48,423 nt of DNA from Chloroflexota bacterium (GTDB lineage Bacteria > Chloroflexota > Dehalococcoidia > Lucifugimonadales > UBA3495), in assembly GCA_009840175.1 (NCBI GenBank), contig VXOI01000059.1, positions 1-48,423 on the forward strand, in the 5' to 3' direction. Under the pieces are notes generated by a model that was not told the origin of the DNA, did not search any database, and saw only the letters and a list, made by a program, of their open reading frames with translations. Position numbers and translations under genes: made by a program. Below are positions 32,631 through 41,618 of the stretch, piece after piece (within the stretch, counting starts at the first letter, position 1; each line of letters begins with the position of its first letter).

Positions 32631-33923
32631 ATGGCGTCGCTTGCCGCGCTGCGGCACCGCTTTATCGGCGTCTATCCCGGCTGGTGGGTTGTTGGGGCCT
32701 GCTGCTTTCTCGCCCTATTTCCCGGGGCAATCTTCTCCTACGGCTTTCCGGTCTTCTACATTCCCATCCGCGACGAGCTGATGCTCACCGACACGCAGGT
32801 GTCGCTGATCTTTGCGCTTTCGCGGGGAGAGGCGGGGGTCGGCGGGCCGATAGTCGGCTGGATGGTGGACAAGTTCGACTCCCGGCCCATCGTGCTGGTG
32901 TTCGGGCTGATGGCCGGCGTCGGGCTGATCATCCTTGCCGGGGTGGACGGATACTGGATATTCGTGCTGGTCTACGTCGGCGTGGTCTCCGTGGGCAACA
33001 ACAGCGGGTTCGGGCAGACCTTCCTGGCAGTGACCAACCGCTGGTTCGTGCGCCGCCGCGCCATCGGCATGACCATCGTCATCACCGCCTACACCGTCGG
33101 CGGAGCGATGCTGATCCCGGTGCTGTCGCGAGGCGTGGAGGCCATTGGCTGGCGCGACGTGATGCTCTACACCGGCATCTTCGTGGCCGTGGTGGTAGTC
33201 CCCTTCGCCCTGCTCATCCGGCGGTCGCCGGAGAGCATGGGCATTGACTTGGCCGAGGTGGGAGAGGCGGTTGAGCAGTCGCCGACCGCCGCATCCTCGG
33301 CGCAGGCTTCGGGGCGGGACTACACCGTGGGGGAGGCGCTGCGGACTCCCACCTACTGGTTCATCCTGGTGGCCAGCGCCCTCCGCATCTCGGTCACCAG
33401 CGGCGTACTGGTCCACGCCATCCCGATCATGGTGTGGAAGGGCACTTCGGAACAGACCGGGGCCGACGTGATGGCGCTGCTGTTCTTCGTTTCGATTCCG
33501 GCGCGCCTGCTCATCGGCATATCCGGCCTGAAGCTGCCGGGGCAGGGCGTGCTGGGAGTCGGCATGGGCGTCGGGGCGGTATCCCTGCTGGCCCTCAACC
33601 TCGTGGACGGAGTCTGGATCGTGTTTCCCTTCGTGGCCGGGATGGCGATACTGGAAGGGGCGTCGGTGCTGAACTGGGTGCTGGTGGGCAATATCTTCGG
33701 GCGTCGCAGCTTCGCCACGCTCACCGGCATCATATCGGTGTTCTACAGCGCGGGCATGATGCTGTCGCCGCTGTTCCTCGGCTGGATGGTGGACCGGACG
33801 GGCGGGTACACCGAGTCGCTACTGATACTGACGGTGCTGTACGGCGTCAGCGCCGCGCTGTTCGCCATCGCCCGCTCGCCACGGGGAGCGGGCACTGCGC
33901 CCCGGCCAGCCCGGACGGGTTAG
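32631..33923 (+). CDS. MFS transporter
   Basis: A 430-residue major-facilitator protein with about twelve membrane segments. Early motif GWMVDKFDSRPIVLVFGLMAG matches the MFS loop 2-3 signature; the equivalent GWMVDRTGGYTES occurs in the second half. A cytoplasmic loop near residue 220 separates the halves. It resembles the oxalate/formate-antiporter-like group, whose members carry organic anions. Start is the ATG at 32631; ribosome site weak. Substrate unknown. Confidence 0.88.
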   Translation: MASLAALRHRFIGVYPGWWVVGACCFLALFPGAIFSYGFPVFYIPIRDELMLTDTQVSLIFALSRGEAGVGGPIVGWMVDKFDSRPIVLVFGLMAGVGLIILAGVDGYWIFVLVYVGVVSVGNNSGFGQTFLAVTNRWFVRRRAIGMTIVITAYTVGGAMLIPVLSRGVEAIGWRDVMLYTGIFVAVVVVPFALLIRRSPESMGIDLAEVGEAVEQSPTAASSAQASGRDYTVGEALRTPTYWFILVASALRISVTSGVLVHAIPIMVWKGTSEQTGADVMALLFFVSIPARLLIGISGLKLPGQGVLGVGMGVGAVSLLALNLVDGVWIVFPFVAGMAILEGASVLNWVLVGNIFGRRSFATLTGIISVFYSAGMMLSPLFLGWMVDRTGGYTESLLILTVLYGVSAALFAIARSPRGAGTAPRPARTG

Positions 33924-33948
33924 GGCACAAGGCGGGGTGTAAACGGTA

Positions 33949-34010
33949 ATCGTCTGAATCAGGAAAATCCCACCCCCACCCTAACCCTCCCCCTCAAGGG
34001 GGAGGGGATT
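33949..34010 (+). repeat. family-F fragment plus family-A repeat
   Basis: ATCGTCTGAATCAGG fragment followed by CACCCCCACCCTAACCC and a CTCCCCCTC/GGGGGAGGGG hairpin. Confidence 0.75.
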
Positions 34011-34034
34011 AGTCACACACCATCCGAGAGTCCG

Positions 34035-36233
34035 TCAGTCCAGACGTATCCGCTGAAGCAGGCTCTGTATCTCGTCCGGGCTTAGCGGTTGATTGTCCGT
34101 TGCGGGCAACTGCATACGAACCGTGTCGGCCAGCGCGTCGGAGTGCAGTTCTTCCAGCTTGATGCAGGGCGCTCCCATGGCCTCGGCGACGGGTTCGGCC
34201 AGGCCCAGGCGAAGGAAGTCGGTTTCGGTGTCCACCACCACCGCCGAGATATGCTGTTCCCTGATGGCGGCGGCCATGGCCCGGGCTTCCGCTATGGGCA
34301 GGCTGGCGCGTCCTTCGACAGGCTCAGGATGATTGGGAGTGCGCTCAGGATGAGCGGAACCGCCCGTACGCATTGAGGGTTCGGAATTTCCCATGGCTAC
34401 GTTGGCGCGACCGTCGGACAGCACCACCAACAGCGGGAGGACGTTGCGGTCTTTCTGCTTCTCGGTCTCGATTACCTCCATCGCCAGCAACAGGCCCCGG
34501 CTGAGGGGCGTGCGGCCCCCGGTGGGCATCTCGCTGAGCAGGGCGTGGGCCAGGTCTACGCTGGATGTGGGCGGCAAGAGCACCTGCGCCCCCGTGCCAC
34601 GGAAGGCGATGAGGGCGACCCGGTCGCGGCGCTGGTAAGCGTCGAGCAGCAGGGACAGGATTGCGCCCTTGACCGCCACCATGCGGCGCTGCGCGCCCAT
34701 GGAGCCGCTGGCGTCCACCACGAAGAGGATGAGGCTGCCGGTCTTGGTCTCGCGCACCTTCTCGCGCACGTCGTGCGGCTCGATGAGGAAGGCGGGGGCA
34801 TCCTGGCCTGCGGAGTCTTCGCGGCGCTTCAGCTGGTGCGGCGCGGCGGCGCGGAGGGTGGCGTCGAGGGCGAGGTCGGTGGCCTTGTCCTGCGGGATGG
34901 CCGCGCCGACGTAGCGGCCGGAGGGAGTGCCGCTGACCGTTCGCGCCCGGCGCCCCCCCGTGGGCCGGGCGCGATGGTCAGGAGGATGTATCTGGAGGGA
35001 GCGGACGGAGAAGGGGGTTCCGACCTCAAAGTACTGGTCCTGGGGGCCGGAATCGCCTTCCGGATCGGGCGGCTGCTCTTCTTCCTGTTCCGGTGGGTCA
35101 GGGTCTCCGTCGTCCTGCTCTTCGGACTGGGAGTTGTCCTGGTTCGATGGCTCGCGGTCGTGGGGGCGGTTCTGGAACTCGTCTATCATCGAGTCTAGCT
35201 GCTCGGTGACCAGGTGGGGCTGCTGGAAGGGCTGTCGGCGCTGGCGATGGAGCAGGGCCATCTCGGCGGCCTCGCGCACGTCCTCGGCGAGCACGTGGTC
35301 GCGGCCCTCGTAGGCGGCGATGGTGCTGGCCGTCTTGTACATCACGATGTCAGCCCGCAGGCCGTCAACCTGGTACTCAGCGCAGATGCCGGTGATGAGT
35401 TCCAGAATGTCGTCGGACACGGCGACGCGGCCCAGAAGCTGCTGGCTGCGGAAGATGCGCTCCCTCTCGGCGGCCTCGGACTCCTGCCAGGCGTCCATGA
35501 AGCCGAAGGGGTCGGACTCGTAGGCGATGCGGCGCTTGACGACCTCGCGGCGTTCCTCTGGGGTGAAGGCGCTGTCAACCTCGACGGCCAGGCCGAAGCG
35601 GTCCAGGAGCTGGGGGCGCAGGTCGCCTTCCTCCGGGTTCATGGTGCCGACGAGGATGAACTCGGCGGCGTGGCTGACGGAGATGCCCTCGCGCTCCACG
35701 TAGTTCCGGCCCATGGCGGCGGCGTCCAGCAGCACGTCAACCAGGTGGTCGTTGAGCAGGTTGACCTCGTCCACGTAGAGGATGCCCCGGTGGGTGGCGG
35801 CGATAAGGCCCGGCTCGAAGCTGCGGCTGCCGGTGCGGATGGCCTGCTCGATGTCGAGGGAGCCTACGAGACGGTCTTCGGTTGCGCCCACGGGCAGGTC
35901 AACGATGCGCACCTGGCGGGTTACGGGCGAGGTTTCTTTTCCGTGAGAGCAGAGCGGCTGGGGATTATCCGGGTGGCAACTGTACGGGCAGCCGCGGACT
36001 ACGGCAACCTCCGGCAGCAGGGCGGCCAGGGAGCGGACGGCGGTGGACTTGGCGGTGCCCTTCTTGCCGCGAATCAGCACGCCGCCGATGCGGGTGTTGA
36101 CGGCGTTCAGGATGAGCGCCCGCTTCATCGTGGTCTGGCCGACGATGGCGGTGAAGGGAAAGCGCGGCTCGCCTCCATTAGTCCTGAGCCTGTCGAAGGA
36201 TTGCGACGGTTCCGTAGTCATGCGCTTTCCCAT
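34035..36233 (-). CDS. fused ChlI/ChlD-type chelatase ATPase (cobaltochelatase partner)
   Basis: A 732-residue AAA+ plus von Willebrand protein that should power CobN-type cobalt insertion. AAA+ half: FPFTAIVGQTTMKRALIL, Walker A GKKGTAKST, Walker B GILYVDEVNLLNDHLVDVLLD, arginine-rich EEGDLRPQLLDRFGL. An acidic Pro linker follows (SEEQDDGDPDPPEQEEEQ). The C-terminal vWA has a full MIDAS (LILFVVDASGSMGAQRRM) and LLVVLSDGRANV. Two repeat-derived segments lie in frame: SQSFDRLRTNGG near the N-terminus and PEPVEGRASLP in the vWA half. The chelatase is separated from cobN by a 141-residue unknown. ATG at 36233 or 36221. Confidence 0.9.
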   Translation of the reverse strand: MGKRMTTEPSQSFDRLRTNGGEPRFPFTAIVGQTTMKRALILNAVNTRIGGVLIRGKKGTAKSTAVRSLAALLPEVAVVRGCPYSCHPDNPQPLCSHGKETSPVTRQVRIVDLPVGATEDRLVGSLDIEQAIRTGSRSFEPGLIAATHRGILYVDEVNLLNDHLVDVLLDAAAMGRNYVEREGISVSHAAEFILVGTMNPEEGDLRPQLLDRFGLAVEVDSAFTPEERREVVKRRIAYESDPFGFMDAWQESEAAERERIFRSQQLLGRVAVSDDILELITGICAEYQVDGLRADIVMYKTASTIAAYEGRDHVLAEDVREAAEMALLHRQRRQPFQQPHLVTEQLDSMIDEFQNRPHDREPSNQDNSQSEEQDDGDPDPPEQEEEQPPDPEGDSGPQDQYFEVGTPFSVRSLQIHPPDHRARPTGGRRARTVSGTPSGRYVGAAIPQDKATDLALDATLRAAAPHQLKRREDSAGQDAPAFLIEPHDVREKVRETKTGSLILFVVDASGSMGAQRRMVAVKGAILSLLLDAYQRRDRVALIAFRGTGAQVLLPPTSSVDLAHALLSEMPTGGRTPLSRGLLLAMEVIETEKQKDRNVLPLLVVLSDGRANVAMGNSEPSMRTGGSAHPERTPNHPEPVEGRASLPIAEARAMAAAIREQHISAVVVDTETDFLRLGLAEPVAEAMGAPCIKLEELHSDALADTVRMQLPATDNQPLSPDEIQSLLQRIRLD
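34311..34358. repeat. family-H repeats inside the chelatase gene
   Basis: TCCTTCGACAGGCTCAGGAT followed by CGCTCAGGATGAGCG, in frame in the vWA half. Confidence 0.75.
36180..36202. repeat. family-H repeat at the chelatase N-terminus
   Basis: AGTCCTGAGCCTGTCGAAGG encodes SFDRLRT near residues 10-16 on the minus strand. Confidence 0.75.
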
Positions 36234-36290
36234 ATACCTCTGCGGCAGAAATTACCGGCGGTTAGGCCGGGGGGAAATGGGCGAAACAAG

Positions 36291-36320
36291 CTCATCCTTC
36301 GACAAGCTCAGGATGAACGA
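36291..36320. repeat. family-H palindromic repeat
   Basis: CATCCTTCGACAAGCTCAGG in the gap between the chelatase and the small unknown gene. Confidence 0.75.
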
Positions 36321-36348
36321 AATTCGCCAAGCCCTTTGCAAACAGCCC

Positions 36349-36774
36349 CTAACTCCGGGATGGAGGGATGTAATGCACGAATACGATCCCGTCTCTTCCG
36401 ACGTACCTGTCGCGCATATCGGTGAAGACTTTCAGCCGATCCTCTTGCAGCGGCGTGGGCTTGTAGTTTTCGTCCAGGAAGGGGTTGGGGAAGTAGCTTC
36501 GAAGCAGCGTTTCCTCGTTATGGCCGGAGAAGCGTACGTAATAGCTCAGGCGCTCGCCGTGGGTCTTGGTTTCCACGAACTGGATTCCGGCCACGTCGGA
36601 CGTCTTGATGTGGAAGTGCCAGTTGTCGGCCTCCACCGTCAGGTTTCCATTGTGGTTCTGGGGCTGTTGGATGCCCTTGGCGTGGTTCTCGCTGACCACC
36701 GGGCCGCCGCCCACGACCCACATCATGGACTCGTCCTGTGTCAGTTCCTGTATCAGTTCCAGCGCTATTTCCAC
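36349..36774 (-). CDS. unknown protein between cobN and the chelatase ATPase
   Basis: A 141-residue cytosolic protein with no recognised family. Conserved-looking stretches: SMMWVVGGGPVVSENHAKGI, DNWHFHIKTSDVAGIQFVETKTHGERLSYYVRF, and a basic/aromatic end (TDMRDRYVGRDGIVFVHYIP). Four His residues could bind a metal or a tetrapyrrole. It sits between cobN and the ATPase gene in the same direction, so a chelatase accessory role (metal delivery, corrinoid handling) is a reasonable guess; a haem-utilisation-type fold is another. Neither is proven. Confidence 0.65.
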   Translation of the reverse strand: MEIALELIQELTQDESMMWVVGGGPVVSENHAKGIQQPQNHNGNLTVEADNWHFHIKTSDVAGIQFVETKTHGERLSYYVRFSGHNEETLLRSYFPNPFLDENYKPTPLQEDRLKVFTDMRDRYVGRDGIVFVHYIPPSRS

Positions 36775-36798
36775 TGTCAGCCTCCTCGGATGCCGTGG

Positions 36799-36842
36799 AT
36801 TTCACCCTCACCCCGGCCCTCTCCCTTGAGGGAGAGGGAGAA
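36799..36842 (+). repeat. family-A palindromic repeat
   Basis: TTTCACCCTCACCCCGGCCC tail and CTCTCCCTTG/AGGGAGAGG hairpin, between the unknown gene and cobN. Confidence 0.8.
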
Positions 36843-36866
36843 AAAGGTTTTGTACGGCTTCTTGGA

Positions 36867-39800
36867 TTATTGACTGCCCCCGATTCTCTCCTGCCGGGCT
36901 TCCAGGTCGGTCTCGAGGTCTAAGTATAACTGCTGCAATCTTTCCCGCATTTCCGGGGGAGGGTTCTCCCACAGGCCGCGCTCAATGGCTTCCAGCAGCC
37001 GCTCGACCACGCCCTTCAGTGCCCAGGGGTTGCTCTGCTGGAAGAATCTCTGGGTGTCGGGGTCGAAGACGTAGCTTTCGGTGACGTCCTCGTACATCCA
37101 GTCTTCGATGACCTGGGCGGTGGCGTCGTAGCCGAACATATAGTCCACGGTGGCGGCCAGCTCGAAAGCACCCTTGTAGCCGTGGCGCTTCATCGAGTCA
37201 ATCCACTTGGGGTTGACCACCCGGCTGCGGAACACCCGCCGCGCCTCGTCCTGCAAATCGCGGTTGCGGGCTCGGGTCGGGTCGGCGCTGTCGCCGAAGA
37301 ACTGGCGGGGGCTGCGCCCGGTGAGGGCACGGACGGTGGCAATCATGCCGCCGTGGTACTGCATATAGTCGTCGCTGTCGAAGATGTCGTGCTCGCGGGT
37401 GTCCTGGTTCTTGGCGGCGACGACAATCTGGCTGAAGCGCTGGCGGAACTGGTCGCGGGCGTGGACGCCGTGGGCTTCCTGGGTGTAGGCGTAGCCGCCC
37501 CACGCGGTGTAGACCTCGGCCAGGTCCTGCACCGTCTCCCAGTTGCGCTCGTCCAGCACCGGCAGGATGCCCGCGCCGTAAGTGCCAGGCTTGCTGCCGA
37601 AGATGCGGTAGAGGGAGGATGCCCGGTCGGCTTCGGTTGCTCCTGCTCCTGGACTACCGCCTTCGCGGGAATGAAGGTTTGCGGTGTTAGCCAGGTCTTC
37701 CCGGAGGTGCTTTACGATGTAGTTGTTCTCCGGCGATTCGTCCAGCGACGCGGCCAACTCAACGGCCTGGTCAAGCAGGTTTATCAGGTTGGGGAAGGCG
37801 TCGCGGAAGAAGCCGCTGATGCGCACGGTTACGTCTATGCGCGGGCGGCCCAGTTCGGAGAGGGGTATGGCTTCGATTCCCAGCACACGACGGCTCTCGG
37901 CCTGCCACTTGGGGCGGACGCCCAGCAGGTGCAGTATCTGGGCGATGTCGTCGCCGTGGGTTCGCATGGCCGAGGTTCCCCAGACCACGAGGCCCACCAT
38001 CTCCGGATAGGCGCCTTCTTCTTCCAGGTACTTGTCGAGAAGCGACTGCGCCAACTGCTTCCCCGTCTCCCACGCCGCCGGGGACGGGATGGTCTTGGGG
38101 TCAACGGAGTAGAAGTTGCGCCCGGTGGGCAGGATGTTGGCCATGCCGCGGGTGGGCGCGCCGCTGGGGCCGGGAGGGACGTACTTGCCCTCCATGCCCC
38201 GCAGCAGGTTGCCGATTTCGTCGGGCGTCCGCATCAGCGCGGGGTAGACCGTGTCGGCCACGTATTCCAGCACGAACTGAGTCTGCCCGTCAGGCGCGCC
38301 CAGCACGTCAGCGACCACGGGTGCAGCAGTATCGGCGTTGAAGCCGCGTTCCAGCATTTCGCGGTATAGCTGGCGGCAGAGCAGTTCGATGCGCTCCAGT
38401 ACGTCGCCGTTGGTGCGGACTGGGGAATGTTCGTCAAGAGTTGCAATGACTTGCGGTATGTTGTTTGCTGGAGCTTCGCCCAGGTCGTCGGTGAGCCTGG
38501 CGTAGTCGAAGCCCAGCGCCTCGGCGACGGATCGGCGGAGGCTGGGGACGCCGCTGATGTCCAGGCGCGTCAAGGCGCAGAGCAGGCCGATGAGTTGCTC
38601 GCCCTCGGGAACGTCGCCGAGGATGTGCAGACCGTCTTTAATCTGCGCGTCTTTAAGCTCGCAGAGATAGCCGTCTATTTCGAGGATGAACTCGCCGAAG
38701 TCCTCGGGCCGGGACTCGATGTCCAGGTCGCGGTGCAGTTCGGCCTGCTGCACCATCTCCCATATCTGGGTTTCCAGCAGGGGCAGCTTGGACGGGTCGA
38801 GGGTCTGGCACTGGTAATGCTCATCCATCAACTGCTCGATGCGGGCGATGTCGCCGTAGCTGTCGGCGGTGGTCATGGCCGGTATCAGGTGGTCAACGAT
38901 GGTGGCATGGGCGCGGCGCTTGGCCTGCGACCCCTCGCCGGGGTCGTTGATGATGAACGGGTAGAACAGCGGCACATCGTCCAGCGCCACCTCCGGGTAG
39001 CAGGACGGCGACAGCCCGATGCCCTTGCCCGGCAGCCATTCCAGGGTGCCGTGCTTGCCGAGGTGCAGGATGGCGTCGGCCCCGAACACGTCGCGCACCC
39101 AGCGGTAGTAGGCGATGTAGTGGTGCGTAGGGGCCATGTCCGGGCTGTGGTAGATGGCGATGGGGTTCTCGCCGAACCCGCGCGGCGGTTGCAGGCCAAC
39201 GAACACATTGCCCAGGTCTATGCCAGCGATGGCGAGAGCAGGAACGCCGGAGTTACGCCCCCACCCTAACCCTCCCCCGGAGGGAGAGGGAACCATTTCG
39301 GTGCGGTAGACCTGCCCCGGCGGTTCGCCCCAGTCGCGGGACAGCTCCTCGGTCACGTCGTCGGGGAAGGTGGCGAACCAGTCGGCGTACTGGCGGGCGG
39401 TGACGTGGCCGGCGGCGAGGCGCAACTGCTCTTCGGTCAGGGAGTCGCGGTCGTTGCTGCACCGCTCGATGATGCGGTGGACTAACTCGTCGCCGGATTC
39501 CGGGATGTCCGTAACCTTGTAGCCCGCGTCCTTGAGGGCGTTCAGCACCAGCACGGCGGAGTTGGGGGTGTCCAGCCCCACGGCGTTGCCAATGCGGGCG
39601 TCCTTGGTCGGATAGTTGCTGAGGATGACAGCGATCTTCTTTTCCGAGTTGGACTTCATCCCCAGCCTGGCCTGCTTGATGGCGAGGCGGGCCACCAGCT
39701 CAACGCGGTCGTCGCGGGGGACGTAGCGCAAGGGACGCCCCCACCCTAACCCTCCCCCGGGGGGAGAGGGAACTGAGGGAACTTCTTCCTTGAAGGAGAT

Positions 39801-40793
39801 TGGCACGGAAATGAGCCGCCCGTCGAACTCCGGCAGAGCCACGCTCATGGCGGTGTCTATGGGGCCGAGGCCGAGGTCGCTTTCCAGCCAGTCGTCCTCT
39901 GTGCCAGTGCTGACTATGGCCTGCACCATGGGCACGTTCAGGTTGTCGAGGTAGTCCACGGACCAGCCGGTGGCGATGGCCGGGCCTTCGGCGCTCAACT
40001 CGCCCATGGACATACCCATGGTGTTGACGATGCACTGCACTCTGGGCTTGCCGTCGGGCCCGGCCAAGTACTCGGTGAAGGCGCGATTGGCGACGCCGTC
40101 GCCATCGGGGCTGTGCTTCAGGCTGAAGGCGTAGACGGGCAGCACGTTGGCGCCCTTGGCCTCCAGGCTGCGTATCAGGGCATCTATGGGCAGCAGGTTG
40201 CCGCTCATCCAGTGGGCGCGGTAGAACAGGATGCCGATGCTGGGCCTATTGGGCTGGAACTTCTGGGCAATGAATGTGTCTACGTCCTCGCCGTCGGCGG
40301 TGTCGGGGTGGTAGATGCCCTCCCACGGCAGCGGGGCGGGGGCCTCGTGACCGTGGGCCGTGGCGAAGTAGGTGTCGCTGAGGAACAGGAACAGGTTCTG
40401 GAAGTTCTGGACGCCGCCCTGCATGAGGTAGGAGAAGACGGCATCCACCTCCACCGCGGGGACGGTGCAGGCGGTTACCAGGTCTTCGTCCCATTCCTGG
40501 TGGCCGGGGCAGGCGATGAGAGGTATGCCCTCGCCGCGGCAATGGCGAACGAGGGCGTCGAAGGTGTCGGGCAGGGCGCGCTTGCCGCCCAGCAGCCGCA
40601 GCACCACGACACCGGCGTTGGATGCCAGGGCCATAAGCTCGGCGTTGGGCTGGCCCTCGTCCCAAGACAGCGACGACGGGTTGACGGCGTCAACGCGCGG
40701 AAAGGCGGCGGGCAACGCCGCCAAGGCGCGGTCTGCCGTCAGGATGTCCGTGTCGGCGGTGGTTATGAACAGGATGGACTTCTGTTGCTGCAT
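36867..40793 (-). CDS. cobN: cobaltochelatase large subunit
   Basis: A 1308-residue CobN, which inserts Co2+ into hydrogenobyrinate a,c-diamide with the ATPase partner. Features: SILFITTADTDILTADRALAAL start, GILFYRAHWMSGNLLPIDALIRSLEAKG, MAPTHHYIAYYRWVRDVFGADAILHLGKHGTLEWLPGKG (chelatase core), GLVVWGTSAMRTHGDDIAQILHLLGVRP, GAFELAATVDYMFGYDATAQVI near the end. The ATG at 40793 follows AGGAAG; the frame extends a further 27 bp. Three in-frame repeat insertions: VPSPPGGGLGWGRPL (near residue 350), VPSPSGGGLGWGRNS (near 510) and SREGGSPGAGA (near 1045). The frame is intact throughout. Confidence 0.97.
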   Translation of the reverse strand: MQQQKSILFITTADTDILTADRALAALPAAFPRVDAVNPSSLSWDEGQPNAELMALASNAGVVVLRLLGGKRALPDTFDALVRHCRGEGIPLIACPGHQEWDEDLVTACTVPAVEVDAVFSYLMQGGVQNFQNLFLFLSDTYFATAHGHEAPAPLPWEGIYHPDTADGEDVDTFIAQKFQPNRPSIGILFYRAHWMSGNLLPIDALIRSLEAKGANVLPVYAFSLKHSPDGDGVANRAFTEYLAGPDGKPRVQCIVNTMGMSMGELSAEGPAIATGWSVDYLDNLNVPMVQAIVSTGTEDDWLESDLGLGPIDTAMSVALPEFDGRLISVPISFKEEVPSVPSPPGGGLGWGRPLRYVPRDDRVELVARLAIKQARLGMKSNSEKKIAVILSNYPTKDARIGNAVGLDTPNSAVLVLNALKDAGYKVTDIPESGDELVHRIIERCSNDRDSLTEEQLRLAAGHVTARQYADWFATFPDDVTEELSRDWGEPPGQVYRTEMVPSPSGGGLGWGRNSGVPALAIAGIDLGNVFVGLQPPRGFGENPIAIYHSPDMAPTHHYIAYYRWVRDVFGADAILHLGKHGTLEWLPGKGIGLSPSCYPEVALDDVPLFYPFIINDPGEGSQAKRRAHATIVDHLIPAMTTADSYGDIARIEQLMDEHYQCQTLDPSKLPLLETQIWEMVQQAELHRDLDIESRPEDFGEFILEIDGYLCELKDAQIKDGLHILGDVPEGEQLIGLLCALTRLDISGVPSLRRSVAEALGFDYARLTDDLGEAPANNIPQVIATLDEHSPVRTNGDVLERIELLCRQLYREMLERGFNADTAAPVVADVLGAPDGQTQFVLEYVADTVYPALMRTPDEIGNLLRGMEGKYVPPGPSGAPTRGMANILPTGRNFYSVDPKTIPSPAAWETGKQLAQSLLDKYLEEEGAYPEMVGLVVWGTSAMRTHGDDIAQILHLLGVRPKWQAESRRVLGIEAIPLSELGRPRIDVTVRISGFFRDAFPNLINLLDQAVELAASLDESPENNYIVKHLREDLANTANLHSREGGSPGAGATEADRASSLYRIFGSKPGTYGAGILPVLDERNWETVQDLAEVYTAWGGYAYTQEAHGVHARDQFRQRFSQIVVAAKNQDTREHDIFDSDDYMQYHGGMIATVRALTGRSPRQFFGDSADPTRARNRDLQDEARRVFRSRVVNPKWIDSMKRHGYKGAFELAATVDYMFGYDATAQVIEDWMYEDVTESYVFDPDTQRFFQQSNPWALKGVVERLLEAIERGLWENPPPEMRERLQQLYLDLETDLEARQERIGGSQ
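37654..37676. repeat. family-C repeat inside cobN
   Basis: TACCGCCTTCGCGGGAATGA, in frame, read as SREGGSPG on the minus strand. Confidence 0.75.
39252..39293 (+). repeat. family-A repeat inside cobN
   Basis: CGCCCCCACCCTAACCC, then CTCCCCCGGAGGGAG. In frame on the minus strand. Confidence 0.85.
39732..39773 (+). repeat. family-A repeat inside cobN
   Basis: CGCCCCCACCCTAACCC, then CTCCCCCGGGGGGAG. Second in-frame copy, about 480 bp from the first. Confidence 0.85.
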
Positions 40794-40813
40794 GGTACTT
40801 CCTGCTGGGGACG

Positions 40814-40872
40814 CTTTCACCCCTCGCCTTCGCGGGGGCAGGCTCTAACCCTCCTCCGGAGGGAGAGGGAAT
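40814..40872 (+). repeat. family-A repeat interrupted by a family-C palindrome
   Basis: TTTCACCCCTCG, then CCTTCGCGGGGGCAGG, then TCTAACCC and the CTCCTCCGGAGGGAG hairpin. It supplies the last residues (FPLPPEEG) and stop of cbiE on the minus strand. Confidence 0.7.
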
Positions 40873-41618
40873 TGTACAGGAGTGTCGCCGCTGAGAAAGA
40901 CCATGATGGACAGGTCGCTGAAGTCGTCTTCGATCGCGCTGCACTCCCGCAGCGTTCCTTGCCAGCGCTGTTCGTCGTCGAGGGTGAGGCGCTGGTAGAC
41001 TCGCACGGGAAGGTCGTCGCGCACGCCGGCTTCCAGCAGTCCGGCGGCGATTCCGGCGGGCATCAGGTCGAAGGGACGGGGAAGCATGATGACGTGCCGG
41101 CGGCCCTCGTTGATGTAGTGGACCGGTTCGTCAAGGTCACCGCCGGTGTCCGCCCGCTTGTGCAGGGTGATGAAGACCGCGTCTTCCAGCGAGATGCCGG
41201 TGCGGGCCATGGCCACCTGCACCGAGCTGATTCCGGGCACCAGCCTCACCGTATCGGCGCGACGGCGGACGCGGGCCAGCAGCTCGCGGGCCGATACGTT
41301 CAGGTCGCCCCAGCAGCAGACGACGCAGCGCTTGCCCTGCCTGACCTGACCCTCCGCGTATTCAAGGACCTCTTCCTGGTCGCGGTAGGTCATGGGGCAG
41401 ACCTCGGCCTTATCGAGCCAGGGGCGCACCACGTTCAGCACGGTGGTGAAGCCCAGCACCAGGTCGGCATTGAGCAACGCTTCACGGCCCTTCAGCGTGA
41501 GCATATCGCCGTCGCCGGGGCCGACGGCCACCACGGTTATGGAACGGGTGTTGTTAGCGGTATCAGAAATGAGAGCTAACCTCAGACAGCCGGGCGTCCA
41601 ACCCGGCGATGTAGGCAC
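40845..41618 (-). CDS. cbiE: precorrin-6Y C5-methyltransferase-type enzyme
   Basis: A 257-codon ORF of the tetrapyrrole SAM-methylase fold. ITVVAVGPGDGDMLTLKGREALLNADLVLGF is the CbiE/CobL N-terminal signature; CCWGDLNVSARELLARV and RLVPGISSVQVAMARTGISLEDA follow, and the later RVYQRLTLDDEQRW fits. It methylates C5 of the corrin ring. The true start is unclear: the GTG at 41618 abuts the terminator U-tract, and an AGG-ATT option lies at about 41570. The C-terminus is repeat-derived. First gene of the riboswitch-controlled minus-strand operon with cobN. Confidence 0.85.
   Translation of the reverse strand: MPTSPGWTPGCLRLALISDTANNTRSITVVAVGPGDGDMLTLKGREALLNADLVLGFTTVLNVVRPWLDKAEVCPMTYRDQEEVLEYAEGQVRQGKRCVVCCWGDLNVSARELLARVRRRADTVRLVPGISSVQVAMARTGISLEDAVFITLHKRADTGGDLDEPVHYINEGRRHVIMLPRPFDLMPAGIAAGLLEAGVRDDLPVRVYQRLTLDDEQRWQGTLRECSAIEDDFSDLSIMVFLSGDTPVQFPLPPEEG

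Noticed and set aside
35214-36425. 403-residue plus-strand ORF opposite the chelatase ATPase
   Set aside because: Antisense shadow, runs through repeats at its end.
37182-38369. Long plus-strand ORF opposite cobN (also at 40113-41579)
   Set aside because: Antisense shadows of cobN and cbiE with no recognisable motif.
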